From assembly GCA_017399005.1 (NCBI GenBank), contig JAFQEO010000025.1:1-63683 (forward strand): 63,683 nt of DNA. Reading direction: 5' to 3'. A program made the translations under genes and the position numbers. This DNA is from Peptococcaceae bacterium. GTDB taxonomy: Bacteria; Bacillota; Peptococcia; Peptococcales; Peptococcaceae. Positions 26,991 through 37,046 of the stretch are shown in pieces. Under the pieces are notes generated by a model, which was not told where the DNA came from, did not search any database, and worked only from the letters and a program-made list of their open reading frames with translations. Position 1 is the stretch's first letter. Each line of letters begins with the position of its first letter.

Positions 26991-28883
26991 TTATTTACTC
27001 AGCAGTTTGCATACAGCGTTGGCATATGCAACAGGATCATCGATGTTTAAACCTTCGATTAACAGTGCCTGATTGTACAGGACAGATGCTAAGTCAGCGG
27101 CTTTTTCCTCGTCTGTAGTACGCAGGTCACTCAGTGTCTGGAAAATTGGATGATTTGCGTTGATTTCCAGAATACGATCCATTTTTGGAACGTTGGAATT
27201 TGGCATAGCCTGCAGTACCCGTTCCATTTCCAGAGATAACGGACCATCAGTGGAAAGACATACCGGGTGAGATTTCAGACGGGTGGACAGTTTGACTTCT
27301 TTTACTTTGCCGTCCAGTGCTTTTACGCAGAAATCCAGCAGGTCTTTGTGTTCTTCTGCTTTTTGCGCAGCGGCTTCTTTATCTTCTGCACTTTCTAAAT
27401 CAATATCACCGTCGGCAATGGATTTATACGGTTTGTCTTTGTAATCACGCATCATTTTGATAGCGAATTCATCAATCTCGTGGGTCAGGTACAGAACTTC
27501 ATATCCTTTTTCCTGGAACAATTCCATCTGAGGAAGCAGGTCAATCTGTTCTACGGTGCGGCCGCATGCATAATAGATGCTGGTCTGATCTTCTTTCATG
27601 CGTTCCATGTATTCAGCCAGGGTAACCATTTTCTTTTCAGTAGAAGAGTAGAACAACAGTAAATCCTGCAGCATTTCTTTATGAGCACCATAATCGTTAT
27701 GGCAGCCGGCTTTCAGCTGTAAACCGAAAGATTCAAACAGTTTTTCATATTTCTCTCTGTCGTTTTTCAGCAGTTTCAGCAGTTCAGATTTGATTTTCTT
27801 TTCCAGACTGGTGGAAATCAGTTTTAACTGACGGTCATGCTGCAGCATTTCACGAGAGATATTCAGGGACACATCCTGAGAATCTACCAGACCGCGAACA
27901 AATGCGAAGTGGTCTGGCAGCAGGTCGGCGCATTTGTCCATAATCAGAACGCCGCTTGCATACAGAGACAGGCCTTTTTCAAAATCTTTTGTGTAGAAAT
28001 CATATGGTGCACGCTGCGGTACATACATCATAGCTGTGTAAGTGGCAGAACCTTCTGTATTGGTGTGAATGGTCAGCAGCGGATCTTCAAAGTCCAGATA
28101 TTTTTCACGATAGAAGCGTGTATACTCTTCTTCGGTAATCTGTGCCGGCATCTTTTTCCACAGTGGTGTCATGCTGTTTACATGCTGTACTTCCATGACA
28201 GTTTCGTATTCCGGATTATCCGGGTTGCTGTCTTCCTTGATGCGGGTGCTTTCCATTGGCAGATGAATTGGATAGTGAATGTAATCCGAATATTTTTTAA
28301 TCAGACTGTGGATGTGATAAGTATCCAGGAATTCATCGTAGTTTTCATCAGCGGTATTGTCTTTTAATGTCATGATAATTTCAGTGCCGATGGTATCTTT
28401 ATCGCAAGGGGTCACGGTGTAGCCGTCTGCACCGTCCGATTCCCAGATGTATCCCTGGTCAGCGGCTTCGCTGCGGGTGATAACTTTTACATGTTTGCTT
28501 ACCATGAAAGCCGAGTAGAAACCAACACCGAACTGGCCGATGATATCGATATCATCAGATTTTTCCTGTGTGGTTTTGAAATCCAGAGAGCCGCTTTTTG
28601 CAATGGTGCCCAGATTGTTATGCAGGTCGTCTTCTGTCATGCCGCAGCCGTGGTCGGTTACGGTTAAAATGCGGTTTGCTTTATCGATGTTTACATCAAT
28701 AGATAATTCATTACGGTTTAAACCGGTTTCGCCTTTCTGCATAGCGTTGTAATAACGTTTGTCTGTTGCATCACTGGCATTGGAGATGATTTCTCGTAAA
28801 AAGATTTCCTTGTGGGTGTAAATCGAGTTAATCATCAGGTCTAATAATCGTTTGGATTCGGCTTTAAATTCTGTTTTTGCCAT
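26991..28883 (-). CDS. htpG: molecular chaperone HtpG (Hsp90)
   Basis: The 630-residue protein has the N-terminal GHKL ATPase domain (EIFLREIISNASDA, DHGCGMTEDDL, GQFGVGFYSAF) followed by middle and C-terminal dimerisation domains. It folds client proteins under stress. A perfect CIRCE operator and a promoter lie upstream, so HrcA control is likely. It forms a single-gene unit with a terminator. Confidence 0.97.
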   Translation of the reverse strand: MAKTEFKAESKRLLDLMINSIYTHKEIFLREIISNASDATDKRYYNAMQKGETGLNRNELSIDVNIDKANRILTVTDHGCGMTEDDLHNNLGTIAKSGSLDFKTTQEKSDDIDIIGQFGVGFYSAFMVSKHVKVITRSEAADQGYIWESDGADGYTVTPCDKDTIGTEIIMTLKDNTADENYDEFLDTYHIHSLIKKYSDYIHYPIHLPMESTRIKEDSNPDNPEYETVMEVQHVNSMTPLWKKMPAQITEEEYTRFYREKYLDFEDPLLTIHTNTEGSATYTAMMYVPQRAPYDFYTKDFEKGLSLYASGVLIMDKCADLLPDHFAFVRGLVDSQDVSLNISREMLQHDRQLKLISTSLEKKIKSELLKLLKNDREKYEKLFESFGLQLKAGCHNDYGAHKEMLQDLLLFYSSTEKKMVTLAEYMERMKEDQTSIYYACGRTVEQIDLLPQMELFQEKGYEVLYLTHEIDEFAIKMMRDYKDKPYKSIADGDIDLESAEDKEAAAQKAEEHKDLLDFCVKALDGKVKEVKLSTRLKSHPVCLSTDGPLSLEMERVLQAMPNSNVPKMDRILEINANHPIFQTLSDLRTTDEEKAADLASVLYNQALLIEGLNIDDPVAYANAVCKLLSK

Positions 28884-28949
28884 TGTTTCATCGATCCTTT
28901 CAAAAAGAAAATAGAAATATATGTGAGATATTTTTAAACAAAGATATTG

Positions 28950-28976
28950 TTAGCACTCTTTGCCTTTGAGTGCTAA
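28950..28976 (-). promoter_or_regulatory. CIRCE operator (HrcA site) of htpG
   Basis: TTAGCACTC, nine bases, then GAGTGCTAA: a perfect match to the CIRCE element. It lies just downstream of the htpG promoter, where bound HrcA would block transcription. Confidence 0.95.
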
Positions 28977-28984
28977 CAGAGAAT

Positions 28985-29013
28985 ATGATATACCTGAACA
29001 GGAAAAAATGCAA
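28985..29013 (-). promoter_or_regulatory. promoter of htpG
   Basis: On the minus strand TTGCAT (29013-29008) and TATCAT (28990-28985) are 17 bases apart, with the CIRCE element at the expected start of transcription. Confidence 0.6.
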
Positions 29014-29087
29014 GTGGCAAATGACAGGATTTTATAAAAATAATGTGAAGAAATAGTATCAAAAAAACAAGAAACAACGGCAGAAAC

Positions 29088-29116
29088 TTGTATTCTGACC
29101 GCATTTCCGGTATACT
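29088..29116 (+). promoter_or_regulatory. promoter of the SLH-flavoprotein genes
   Basis: TTGTAT (29088-29093) and TATACT (29111-29116) are 17 bases apart, 81 bases before the first flavoprotein gene. Confidence 0.55.
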
Positions 29117-29197
29117 TGCAGTGTATGACTGTTTTCTTTATGAGAAATGTAGAATCATAATAAATACGATAGGATTTTGATTAACAGGAGGATACTT

Positions 29198-31048
29198 ATG
29201 AAAAAAATCATAGCTGCTTTGCTGCTTTGCTGCTTTGCTCTGACGAGTCTGACGGGCTGCGGTAATGAGGCGGAGGCCGTGCAGGAAATACTGTGGACAA
29301 ATGATGCGTATGACAGCGCAGAGACTTATGATGTAATTGTGGTGGGCACAGAGCCGGAAGGGGTGGCTGCGGCAGTTTCAGCAGCACGCAACGGGATGAA
29401 AACGCTGCTCCTGGGGGAGGATGAAGCGCTTGGCGGCCTGATGACCATTGGTGAGCTGAACTTTATCGATATGTGCGAGAGTCGTGATGGCACATTGCTG
29501 ACCAGAGGCTTTTTCAGCGAGTTTTACAATGCGGTAGATGGAAGTGCCTTCGATATTACAGAGGCTCGCAATTTCTTCCTGGAAACTGCGGTGGCGGAAC
29601 CATTGCTGACATTACGTACCTGCAATGATTTTACAGTACCGATTATGGATGGCAATACAATTGCTGGGGTTACAATGACAGAAAACGGCGTGGCGCAGGA
29701 TTATTACGGTTCCCGCATTATTGATGCCACTGTGGATGCCGATGTGGCTGCAGCCGCTGGTGTGCCATATACATATGCTGGTGAGGATATCGGTGAAAAA
29801 GATCGCCAGATGGGCGTGACGCTGGTATTTGAACTGTCTGGTGTTAACTGGACCAAAGTATCCATGCATCTGAACTGGAAGCGGTTTAAAGCAGAATTTC
29901 TGAAACAGGGACATGCTGATATGGGTGCCACCAGAAAAACAGCCTGGGGTTACACGGAAGAAGGCTATGCCTATGAACCGCAGGATGACGGTATGCGTTT
30001 GAGAGGATTTAATATTGCCCGTCAGAATAATGGCAACGTATTAATCAATGCGCTGATTATCTTTGGTGTGGATCCGCTCAGTGATGAGAGCAAGGCGGCG
30101 GGCATTGCGCGCGGTCAGGCAGAAATGGAATATCTGATTCCGTATATTCGTGAGAACTTTACAGGTTTTGAAAAGGCGGAGCTGGTTTCGACAGCCGAGC
30201 AGCTGTATGTAAGAGAAAGCCGCCATACAATCGGTGAATATCAGTTGACCATTGATGACGTGCTGGAAAACCGTGATCAGTGGGATAAAATTGCTATCGG
30301 GGCATATCCGGTAGATGTACAGCCGACAGCAACCCAGACTTACGGAACAGTCATTGGAAGCCCGGACCGGTATGCGGTTCCGTTCCGCAGTCTGGTGCCT
30401 TTAAATGTAGATAATCTGTTAGTGGTGGGGCGAAGTGCATCGTATACATCGCTGGCAGCAGGCAGTGCCCGTGTTATCCCTCTGGGGATGGCTGAAGGCG
30501 AGGCGGCAGGCGTGGCAGCGGCTTATTCGATTAACAATCAGATGGATTTCCGCACAATGACACAAAATAAAGAGGCGATTGCCAGTGTGCAGAATACACT
30601 GAAAGCGCAGGGCGCTTATCTGGATGACTTTGCAGTACGTGATGAAATTATGAATCACTGGGCATATCCGGGTGTCAAAGTGCTGCGCAGCCTTGGAATT
30701 CTGGACGGTGGTTATGATAATGATTATAAACTGGATGAGCCGGTCAGCCGCTGGCGCTACCAGAACATGGTAAACAATGTGCTGAAAAAAGCCGGAATTG
30801 AACAGGCTTATATTGAAGTCAACGACAATCCGCCAAATCGCCAGATTATCGGCACTACTGCACGCGCGATTGCAGCGGCAGAAGGTATGAAATATGAAAA
30901 TGATTACCATGTATATCTGCAGGCTCTGGAAGAACGCGGGATTCTGACCGAAAATCTGAAACCGTATTTTGCTGATGGTGAGGCACAGCCGGAGGTGGCG
31001 GAGGTAGTGCAGCTGATGGCGAATATGTATATGTACTTACAGCAGTAA
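29198..31048 (+). CDS. lipid-anchored FAD-dependent oxidoreductase with SLH-like tail (paralog 1)
   Basis: The 616-residue protein starts with a lipoprotein signal (SLTGC, Cys about 24). An FAD_oxidored-type domain follows with YDVIVVGTEPEGVAAAVSAA (a GxxPEG form of the dinucleotide-binding loop) and IDATVDADVAAAAG. FAD binding near the end of the enzyme is seen in VVGRSASYTSLAAGSARV. From about residue 484 the HWAYPGVKVLRSLGILDGGY segment resembles an SLH module, which binds the cell wall. The substrate is unknown. The start at 29198 follows AGGAGG. Two paralogs follow in the same direction. Confidence 0.82.
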   Translation: MKKIIAALLLCCFALTSLTGCGNEAEAVQEILWTNDAYDSAETYDVIVVGTEPEGVAAAVSAARNGMKTLLLGEDEALGGLMTIGELNFIDMCESRDGTLLTRGFFSEFYNAVDGSAFDITEARNFFLETAVAEPLLTLRTCNDFTVPIMDGNTIAGVTMTENGVAQDYYGSRIIDATVDADVAAAAGVPYTYAGEDIGEKDRQMGVTLVFELSGVNWTKVSMHLNWKRFKAEFLKQGHADMGATRKTAWGYTEEGYAYEPQDDGMRLRGFNIARQNNGNVLINALIIFGVDPLSDESKAAGIARGQAEMEYLIPYIRENFTGFEKAELVSTAEQLYVRESRHTIGEYQLTIDDVLENRDQWDKIAIGAYPVDVQPTATQTYGTVIGSPDRYAVPFRSLVPLNVDNLLVVGRSASYTSLAAGSARVIPLGMAEGEAAGVAAAYSINNQMDFRTMTQNKEAIASVQNTLKAQGAYLDDFAVRDEIMNHWAYPGVKVLRSLGILDGGYDNDYKLDEPVSRWRYQNMVNNVLKKAGIEQAYIEVNDNPPNRQIIGTTARAIAAAEGMKYENDYHVYLQALEERGILTENLKPYFADGEAQPEVAEVVQLMANMYMYLQQ

Positions 31049-31076
31049 ACTGGTCTTTTTTCTGCCTGGCGGTGCT

Positions 31077-31136
31077 GTTCCTGATTTTTCTCGCCTTGCG
31101 TACCCTGATGTATGCATCGCTCGCAAAATCAGGAAC
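31077..31136 (+). other. long-armed inverted repeat between flavoprotein paralogs 1 and 2
   Basis: A 12-bp perfect inverted repeat (GTTCCTGATTTT / AAAATCAGGAAC) brackets 36 bases. There is no clear U tract after it, so it is more likely an RNA processing or stability element than a terminator. It may help set different levels for the genes on either side. Confidence 0.5.
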
Positions 31137-31187
31137 TGACTTGTCAGCCGAAAAAATCCTGCGCTGATAAAATATTAGGGAGAATCT

Positions 31188-33020
31188 ATGAAAAAAACAA
31201 AAATGCTTGTTATCTGCCTGCTTCTTGTATTTGCCTTAACCGGCTTTTGCGGATGCGGTAGTACAGAAAAATATGATGTGATTGTAGTAGGCGGTGACCC
31301 GGAGGGGATTTCGGCTGCGGTAACATCGGCACGAAACGGTATGAAGACGCTGCTGATTGAGGATGATGAAGCATTAGGCGGTCTGATGACGCTGGGCGGT
31401 TTAAATTTTATTGATATGTGTACCGGCGATGATGGAACGCTGCTGACTCGCGGAACTTTTCTGGAGTTTCACGATGCGGTAGGCGGCACAGCTTTTGATA
31501 TCGAGAAAGCAAAACAGGTATTTCTGCAGATGGTGGAACATGAGGAAAATCTCACCCTGAAGCTGAATACCGAATTTATTGAGCCGGTTATGGATGGAAG
31601 CACGATTACAGGGGTTGTGGTGGAGCAGAACGGCAAACAGGTTACCTGTAAAGCGGATAGTGTTATCGATGCGACAGTGGATGCCGATGTGGCAGCTGCT
31701 GCAGGTGCAGAGTATACTTATCTGGGGCAGGACTACGGCCATACGGAAAATGTGACCGGTGTAACACTGGTATTTGAGGTAGCCGGTGTGAACTGGCAGG
31801 CTGTGAGTGATTATCTGAACGGGGATGATAATCCGAATACCGGCTGTACTGGAAAGGCAGCCTGGGGCTATAATGAAGAAAGTTTTGCCTATGTGGCGCA
31901 TGACAGCCAGACCCGGTTGCGCGGACTGAATATTGCGTTGCAGGATAACGGGAATGTTCTGATTAACGGCTTTTTAATTTTTGGCGTGGAACCGCTGGAT
32001 AGTGCAAGCAAAGAAGCCGGGATTGAACGGGGGAAAGCGGAACTGGAGTATATTATTCCGTATCTGCGCGAGAATTATATCGGGTTTGAAAATGCGGAAC
32101 TTGTGGGTACCGCAAGCCAGCTGTATGTGCGTGAAAGCCGCCACATTTTAGGGGAATATCAGCTGACGCTGGATGATGTGATGGAAAACAGCTGGTTTGA
32201 TGATACCATTGCTATTGGTTCTTATCCGGTAGATGTACCGCCTAATGCAAAACGTACGGTAGGTATTATTATCGGGGCACCGGACCGTTACGGTGTGCCG
32301 TTCCGCTGTTTAGTGCCGCAGAGTATTGATGGTATGCTGGTAGTGGGACGAAGTGCATCGTATACTTCGCTGGCCGCCGGCAGTGCCCGGGTAATTCCGC
32401 TTGGCATGGCTGAGGGTGATGCGGCTGGTGTTGCAGCAGCCTATGCAAAGAATAACAATATGACATTCCGGGAAATCAGCCGGAGTGCAGAGGCTGTAAC
32501 AGCCATTCAGCTGAGTTTGCAGGAGCAGGGAGCCTACCTGCAGAAATGGGAGCCAATCGTAATGAATGTGGAAAATCACTGGGCGTATGAAGGGGTAAAA
32601 ACATTACGCAATCTTGGACTGGTGTATGGGAATTATGCCAATGACTATCGGTTGGAGAAACCGATTACACGCGGTGAATTTATAGAAATGGCCAAAGGCC
32701 TTCTGCCGGAAGGCTGGAGCGATGCAGTTAATCTGGAGGCATCGAGCCCGATTTTCTGCGGACAGATTACGGATACGATAGCAATTCTGCTGACAAACGG
32801 TTTTATGGGAACCAAAACACCGGTACAGTATCTGGTGGAGGAAGGTATCTTAACCGAACAGCTGCAGCCATATTTTGCCGATGATAACAGAGTACCAAAC
32901 CGGGCGGAAGTTATTATGCTGCTGGCGAATGTGAGAGATTATCAGATCAGTCAGCTGGGATTTACGGTATATAACAGTGACGGGACATCATATGAGCCCG
33001 AAACGATAACGATGAAATAG
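31188..33020 (+). CDS. exported FAD-dependent oxidoreductase with SLH tail (paralog 2)
   Basis: The 610-residue paralog keeps the FAD loop YDVIVVGGDPEGISAAV, the ALGGLMTLGGLNFID segment and YVRESRHILGEYQLT. Its C-terminus is the clearest SLH region of the three: HWAYEGVKTLRNLGLVYGNY (about 462) with KPITRGEF, and a second module ending ADDNRVPNRAEVIMLLANV. The signal peptide is clear but the lipobox is weak (FCGC rather than LxGC), so lipid attachment is less certain than in the other two. The protein has a short polar C-terminal extension. Ten bases separate it from paralog 3. Confidence 0.82.
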   Translation: MKKTKMLVICLLLVFALTGFCGCGSTEKYDVIVVGGDPEGISAAVTSARNGMKTLLIEDDEALGGLMTLGGLNFIDMCTGDDGTLLTRGTFLEFHDAVGGTAFDIEKAKQVFLQMVEHEENLTLKLNTEFIEPVMDGSTITGVVVEQNGKQVTCKADSVIDATVDADVAAAAGAEYTYLGQDYGHTENVTGVTLVFEVAGVNWQAVSDYLNGDDNPNTGCTGKAAWGYNEESFAYVAHDSQTRLRGLNIALQDNGNVLINGFLIFGVEPLDSASKEAGIERGKAELEYIIPYLRENYIGFENAELVGTASQLYVRESRHILGEYQLTLDDVMENSWFDDTIAIGSYPVDVPPNAKRTVGIIIGAPDRYGVPFRCLVPQSIDGMLVVGRSASYTSLAAGSARVIPLGMAEGDAAGVAAAYAKNNNMTFREISRSAEAVTAIQLSLQEQGAYLQKWEPIVMNVENHWAYEGVKTLRNLGLVYGNYANDYRLEKPITRGEFIEMAKGLLPEGWSDAVNLEASSPIFCGQITDTIAILLTNGFMGTKTPVQYLVEEGILTEQLQPYFADDNRVPNRAEVIMLLANVRDYQISQLGFTVYNSDGTSYEPETITMK

Positions 33021-33030
33021 AGGTGCATGT

Positions 33031-34833
33031 ATGAAAAAAATAAAATGGCTATCGATTATGCTGCTGCTGGCTGTGGTGTTCTGCGGCCTCGCTGGCTGTG
33101 GAAATAACAGCAATGTTGCGGAACAGCCTGTAGAAGCTGGCGTGGACTACGATGTAATCGTTGTCGGCGGTGACCCGGAAGGGGTTTGTGCGGCAGTATC
33201 ATCTGCACGTAATGGCCTGAAAACACTGCTGATTGAAGACGATGAAGCGTTAGGCGGTCTGATGACATTAGGTAAGCTGAACTTTATTGATATCTGTGAA
33301 AGTCGTGACGGCAGTATTTTAACTCAGGGGCTGTTCATGGAATTTTATGACGCAGTAGGCGGCACAGCGTTTGATGTAGAGACTGCGAAACAGTTTTTCT
33401 ATGACTGGGTTGTAAATGAAGAAAACGCGACACTGAAACTGAACACGGAATTTGTGAAGCCTGTGATGGATGGCGACGCGATTGTTGGCGTAGTGGTGGA
33501 AGAAAACGGAGAGCAGGCAACTTACACGGCAAGCCGCGTAATCGATGCTACCGTGGATGCGGATGTGGCGGCTGCAGCCGGGGCTCCATACACCATTGCC
33601 GGTGAGGACATCGGCGAAAAAGAACGCCACATGGGTGTGACACTGGTATTTGAACTGTCCGGTGTTAACTGGGATAAAGTAGTGGATTATCTGGAAAACG
33701 ATGATAACGCAGGTACCGGTGCCACGGAAAAAACAGCATGGGGCTATACCCGAGAAGGTTATGCATATGAGCCGAAAGATGACCTGATGCGTTTGCGTGG
33801 GTTTAATGTAGCTCGTCAGGATAACGGCAATGTGCTGGTAAATGCATTGATTATTTTCGGTGTGGATGCCATGAGCGAGGAGAGCAAAGCAGAAGGCATT
33901 GCTCGTGCCCGGAAAGAACTGGAGTATATTGTTCCGTATGTGCGTGAAAACTTCATTGGATTTGAGAATGTTGAACTGGAAGGTACAGCCAGCCAGCTGT
34001 ACATCCGGGAAAGCCGTCATATCATTGGCGAATATCAGCTGACTATCGATGATGTTTTAGAAAACCGCGACCAGTGGGATAAAATTGCAATCGTTGCATA
34101 TCCGGCGGATATTCAGCCGACAGCAGGGCAGACATATGGGACCGTTATTGGCAGCCCAGACCGTTATGCCATTCCATTCCGCAGCATTGTTCCGTTAGAC
34201 GTTGAAAATATGCTGGTGATTGGCCGCAGTGCATCCTACACTTCTTTAGCGGCAGGCAGTGCCCGTGTGATTCCGGTTGGTATGGCAGAAGGGGAAGCAG
34301 CAGGTGTGGCTTCGGCTTATTCGCTGAATAACGCAATCAGCTTCCGTGATATGAGTGCTGATGAAGCTGCTATTGCCGATATCCAGAAAACACTGAAAAA
34401 ACAGGGCGCATATCTGGATGACTTTACCGTACATGAAGCGTTTATGGATCACTGGGCATATCCAGGTGTGAAAGTGATTCGCAGCCTGGGGCTGTTAGAC
34501 GGCGGATACAGTAATGATTATCGCCTGGAAGAGCCTATGGGAAAATGGCGTCTGCAGAACATGATTAACAATTCTCTGAAGAAAACCGGCAGCGAGTTTG
34601 CTCTGGTGGAAGATATCGCAGACCCGGTAACCAACGGCAATATGATTTCTGTGGCAGCGCGTCTGGCGGATGTAAATGCGGATACCTATGAAGCGCAGCT
34701 GGATGGTTTACAGGAAACAGGAACTGTAACTGACGAAATCAGAAATCATCTGGGTGCAGAAAACGAAACACCGATGGCAGCAGAGGCTATTATGATTGTG
34801 GCAAATTTGTATCAGTATTATCTGGCAAAGTAG
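33031..34833 (+). CDS. lipid-anchored FAD-dependent oxidoreductase with SLH-like tail (paralog 3)
   Basis: The 600-residue paralog has a good lipobox (GLAGC, Cys about 23), the FAD loop YDVIVVGGDPEGVCAAV and the same core blocks as its neighbours. It is closer to paralog 1 (both share AGEDIGEK and the block around QTYGTVIGSPDRYA). The SLH-like segment begins HWAYPGVKVIRSLGLLDGGY near residue 472; the second module is degenerate (TPMAAEAIMIVANLYQ). It ends the transcript with a terminator. No cytochrome, quinone reductase or flavin transferase gene lies nearby, so the electron donor is unknown. Confidence 0.82.
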   Translation: MKKIKWLSIMLLLAVVFCGLAGCGNNSNVAEQPVEAGVDYDVIVVGGDPEGVCAAVSSARNGLKTLLIEDDEALGGLMTLGKLNFIDICESRDGSILTQGLFMEFYDAVGGTAFDVETAKQFFYDWVVNEENATLKLNTEFVKPVMDGDAIVGVVVEENGEQATYTASRVIDATVDADVAAAAGAPYTIAGEDIGEKERHMGVTLVFELSGVNWDKVVDYLENDDNAGTGATEKTAWGYTREGYAYEPKDDLMRLRGFNVARQDNGNVLVNALIIFGVDAMSEESKAEGIARARKELEYIVPYVRENFIGFENVELEGTASQLYIRESRHIIGEYQLTIDDVLENRDQWDKIAIVAYPADIQPTAGQTYGTVIGSPDRYAIPFRSIVPLDVENMLVIGRSASYTSLAAGSARVIPVGMAEGEAAGVASAYSLNNAISFRDMSADEAAIADIQKTLKKQGAYLDDFTVHEAFMDHWAYPGVKVIRSLGLLDGGYSNDYRLEEPMGKWRLQNMINNSLKKTGSEFALVEDIADPVTNGNMISVAARLADVNADTYEAQLDGLQETGTVTDEIRNHLGAENETPMAAEAIMIVANLYQYYLAK

Positions 34834-34847
34834 AGTTTTTACGAGAG

Positions 34848-34874
34848 GCGCAGACAAAATGTCTGCGCTTTTTC
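34848..34874 (+). terminator. terminator of the flavoprotein operon
   Basis: An 8-bp stem (GCGCAGAC / GTCTGCGC) with an AAAAT loop is followed by TTTTTC. Confidence 0.88.
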
Positions 34875-34951
34875 TATGCGTCGTCAAACAGTCAGACAGA
34901 CTATGATTTTGTGAAAAACGTACTAAATTTTGCGCAGGACAGATAAAAAAG

Positions 34952-34981
34952 TTGTGAGAATGTGACTCTTTATGGTACAAT
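34952..34981 (+). promoter_or_regulatory. promoter of prfA-prmC
   Basis: TTGTGA (34952-34957) and TACAAT (34976-34981) have an 18-base spacer. Confidence 0.5.
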
Positions 34982-35022
34982 AAAGTGTTAGTAAATGAAT
35001 CGGTATCAATGGAGGATAAATT

Positions 35023-36096
35023 ATGTTAGATCGTCTGCAGATTTTAGAAGATAAATATGAAGAACTGAATCAGAAAATGGTAGATCCGGATGTACTGAAC
35101 AATCCGGCAGAACTGAACAAACTGGCAAAAGCACAGTCTGATCTGGAAGATGTGGTAACCGCATTCCGGCAGTACAAAAAAGTGCTGAGCGAACTGGATG
35201 ATTCCAAAGCTATGCTGCAGGAAAAACTGGATCCTGAAATGGATGAAATGGTAAAAGCAGAAATTAAAGAACTGAACGAACAGAAAGAAAATCTGGAACA
35301 GCAGCTGACCATTCTGCTGCTGCCAAAAGACCCGAACGACAGCAAAAATGTTATTATGGAAGTTCGTGCCGGTACCGGCGGTGATGAAGCGGCATTATTT
35401 GCGGCAGACTTATACAAAATGTATGTGCGTTATGCCGAAGCGCAGGGTTGGAAAACAGAAGTTATGAATACCAACTACACTGATGTAGGCGGTTACAAAG
35501 AAATCACCTTTATGATTAACGGAAAAGGTGCCTACAGCAAACTGAAATTTGAGGGCGGTGTACATCGTGTGCAGCGTGTACCGGCTACTGAAGCCAGCGG
35601 TCGTATTCATACATCGGCTGCAACCGTAGCAGTTCTGCCGGAAGCAGAAGAAGTGGAAGTAGAAATCAATATGAACGATCTGCGTATTGATGTATTCTGC
35701 TCCAGCGGTCCTGGCGGTCAGTCTGTAAACACAACCCAGTCTGCGGTGCGTGTAACCCACCTGCCAACCGGGCTGGTAGTATCCTGCCAGGATGAAAAAT
35801 CCCAGCAGATGAACAAAGAGAAAGCAATCAAGGTATTACGTTCCCGTCTGCTGGAGAAATATCAGCAGGAAGCACAGGGCGAACTGTCTGCGCAGCGTAA
35901 AGGGATGATTGGCAGCGGTGACCGCAGTGAACGTATTCGTACTTACAACTTCCCGCAGGGGCGTGTAAGTGATCATCGTATCAACCTGACGGTACACAAT
36001 CTGGATAAAGTGCTGATGGGCAATCTGGATGAAATCATCGATGCACTGATTACTACAGATCAGGCAGAAAAACTGAAAAACGCCGATGAACAGTAG
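35023..36096 (+). CDS. prfA: peptide chain release factor 1
   Basis: RF1 releases proteins at UAA and UAG stop codons. The catalytic GGQ is in [17 protein letters not shown], and the stop-codon-recognising PxT loop is [16 protein letters not shown]. The 357-residue length is normal. The gene overlaps prmC by 11 bases, and PrmC methylates this GGQ glutamine, so the pair is functionally linked. Confidence 0.98.
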   Translation: MLDRLQILEDKYEELNQKMVDPDVLNNPAELNKLAKAQSDLEDVVTAFRQYKKVLSELDDSKAMLQEKLDPEMDEMVKAEIKELNEQKENLEQQLTILLLPKDPNDSKNVIMEVRAGTGGDEAALFAADLYKMYVRYAEAQGWKTEVMNTNYTDVGGYKEITFMINGKGAYSKLKFEGGVHRVQRVPATEASGRIHTSAATVAVLPEAEEVEVEINMNDLRIDVFCSSGPGGQSVNTTQSAVRVTHLPTGLVVSCQDEKSQQMNKEKAIKVLRSRLLEKYQQEAQGELSAQRKGMIGSGDRSERIRTYNFPQGRVSDHRINLTVHNLDKVLMGNLDEIIDALITTDQAEKLKNADEQ

Positions 36097-36919
36097 AGAA
36101 CTGCTGAAATGGGCCATGGCCGAGCTGGGCAGCGATAAGCGGCTGGAAGCGGAGCTTTTGCTCTGCCACGTGCTGGATACAAACCGTGCGCTTTTGATGG
36201 CACATGATACGGATGAACTGGCTGAGGAAAAGGCAGAGGCTTTCCGGGAGCTGATTTTGCGTCGCAAAGCCGATGAACCTCTGCAGTATCTGATTGGAAC
36301 GGCTAGTTTTATGGGGCTGGAGCTTCTGGTGACACCAGCGGTGCTGATTCCCCGTTTTGATACGGAGCGGCTGGTGGAAAAAGCGCTGCAATTGATAGAG
36401 ACAAAAGAAGCGCCCATTATGCTGGATGTATGCACCGGCAGCGGTGCCATTGCTCTGGCATTGCAGCATTACAAACCGAAAGCATCGGTATATGCCGGAG
36501 ATTTATCCGGTGAGGCACTGAATATTGCTGCACAGAATAACCAGCGGTGTGGTCTGCAGGTGCAGTTCCGCCAGGGAAATCTGCTGGAGCCCTTTGCGGA
36601 TTTGACCGGTCGGCTGGATTTGCTGGCATCTAACCCGCCGTATATCACGACACAGGAAATGGGCGAGCTACCGGGCGATGTGCTGCAGGAGCCGCGCCTT
36701 GCGTTGTGGGGCGGCGAAGACGGCCTGTACTTTTATCGCAAGATTACTGCGGCGGCTGTGACTATGTTGAAACCGGGCGGCTGGTTGATTTATGAAATCG
36801 GCTGGATGCAGGGAGAGGCTGTGCAGAAGCTGCTGGATGGTGCAGGTTTTGTAAAAACAGAAATTATAAAAGACTGGCAGGGCCTGGACCGTGTGGTTTG
36901 TGGTCAGAAATCGGAATAA
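36086..36919 (+). CDS. prmC: release factor glutamine methyltransferase
   Basis: The 277-residue SAM-dependent enzyme methylates Gln in the GGQ motif of release factors. The substrate-binding NPPY is in [12 protein letters not shown] and the SAM motif is [13 protein letters not shown]. The start lies inside the end of prfA, which suggests translational coupling. Confidence 0.96.
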   Translation: MNSRELLKWAMAELGSDKRLEAELLLCHVLDTNRALLMAHDTDELAEEKAEAFRELILRRKADEPLQYLIGTASFMGLELLVTPAVLIPRFDTERLVEKALQLIETKEAPIMLDVCTGSGAIALALQHYKPKASVYAGDLSGEALNIAAQNNQRCGLQVQFRQGNLLEPFADLTGRLDLLASNPPYITTQEMGELPGDVLQEPRLALWGGEDGLYFYRKITAAAVTMLKPGGWLIYEIGWMQGEAVQKLLDGAGFVKTEIIKDWQGLDRVVCGQKSE

Positions 36920-36928
36920 ATAATTTAG

Positions 36929-36961
36929 AGAAAGCGATGCAATGTCGCTTTCTTTTTTTTA
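36929..36961 (+). terminator. terminator after prmC
   Basis: A 9-bp stem (AGAAAGCGA / TCGCTTTCT) with a seven-base loop is followed by eight T. Confidence 0.9.
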
Positions 36962-37046
36962 TTTATGCACCAGATGAAAAAGGATTTTGCAAATCAAAAT
37001 AGAATGTTAATTAATGGAAAATGATATGTGAGAGGTGGTGATGTGG

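Noticed and set aside
33319..34020. 233-residue minus-strand reading frame inside flavoprotein paralog 3, with similar shadows in paralogs 1 and 2.
   Set aside because: The shadows follow the shared codon pattern of the paralogs and have no start signals.
36929..36961. Possible small RNA between prmC and spoIID.
   Set aside because: The stem is fully explained as the prmC terminator.
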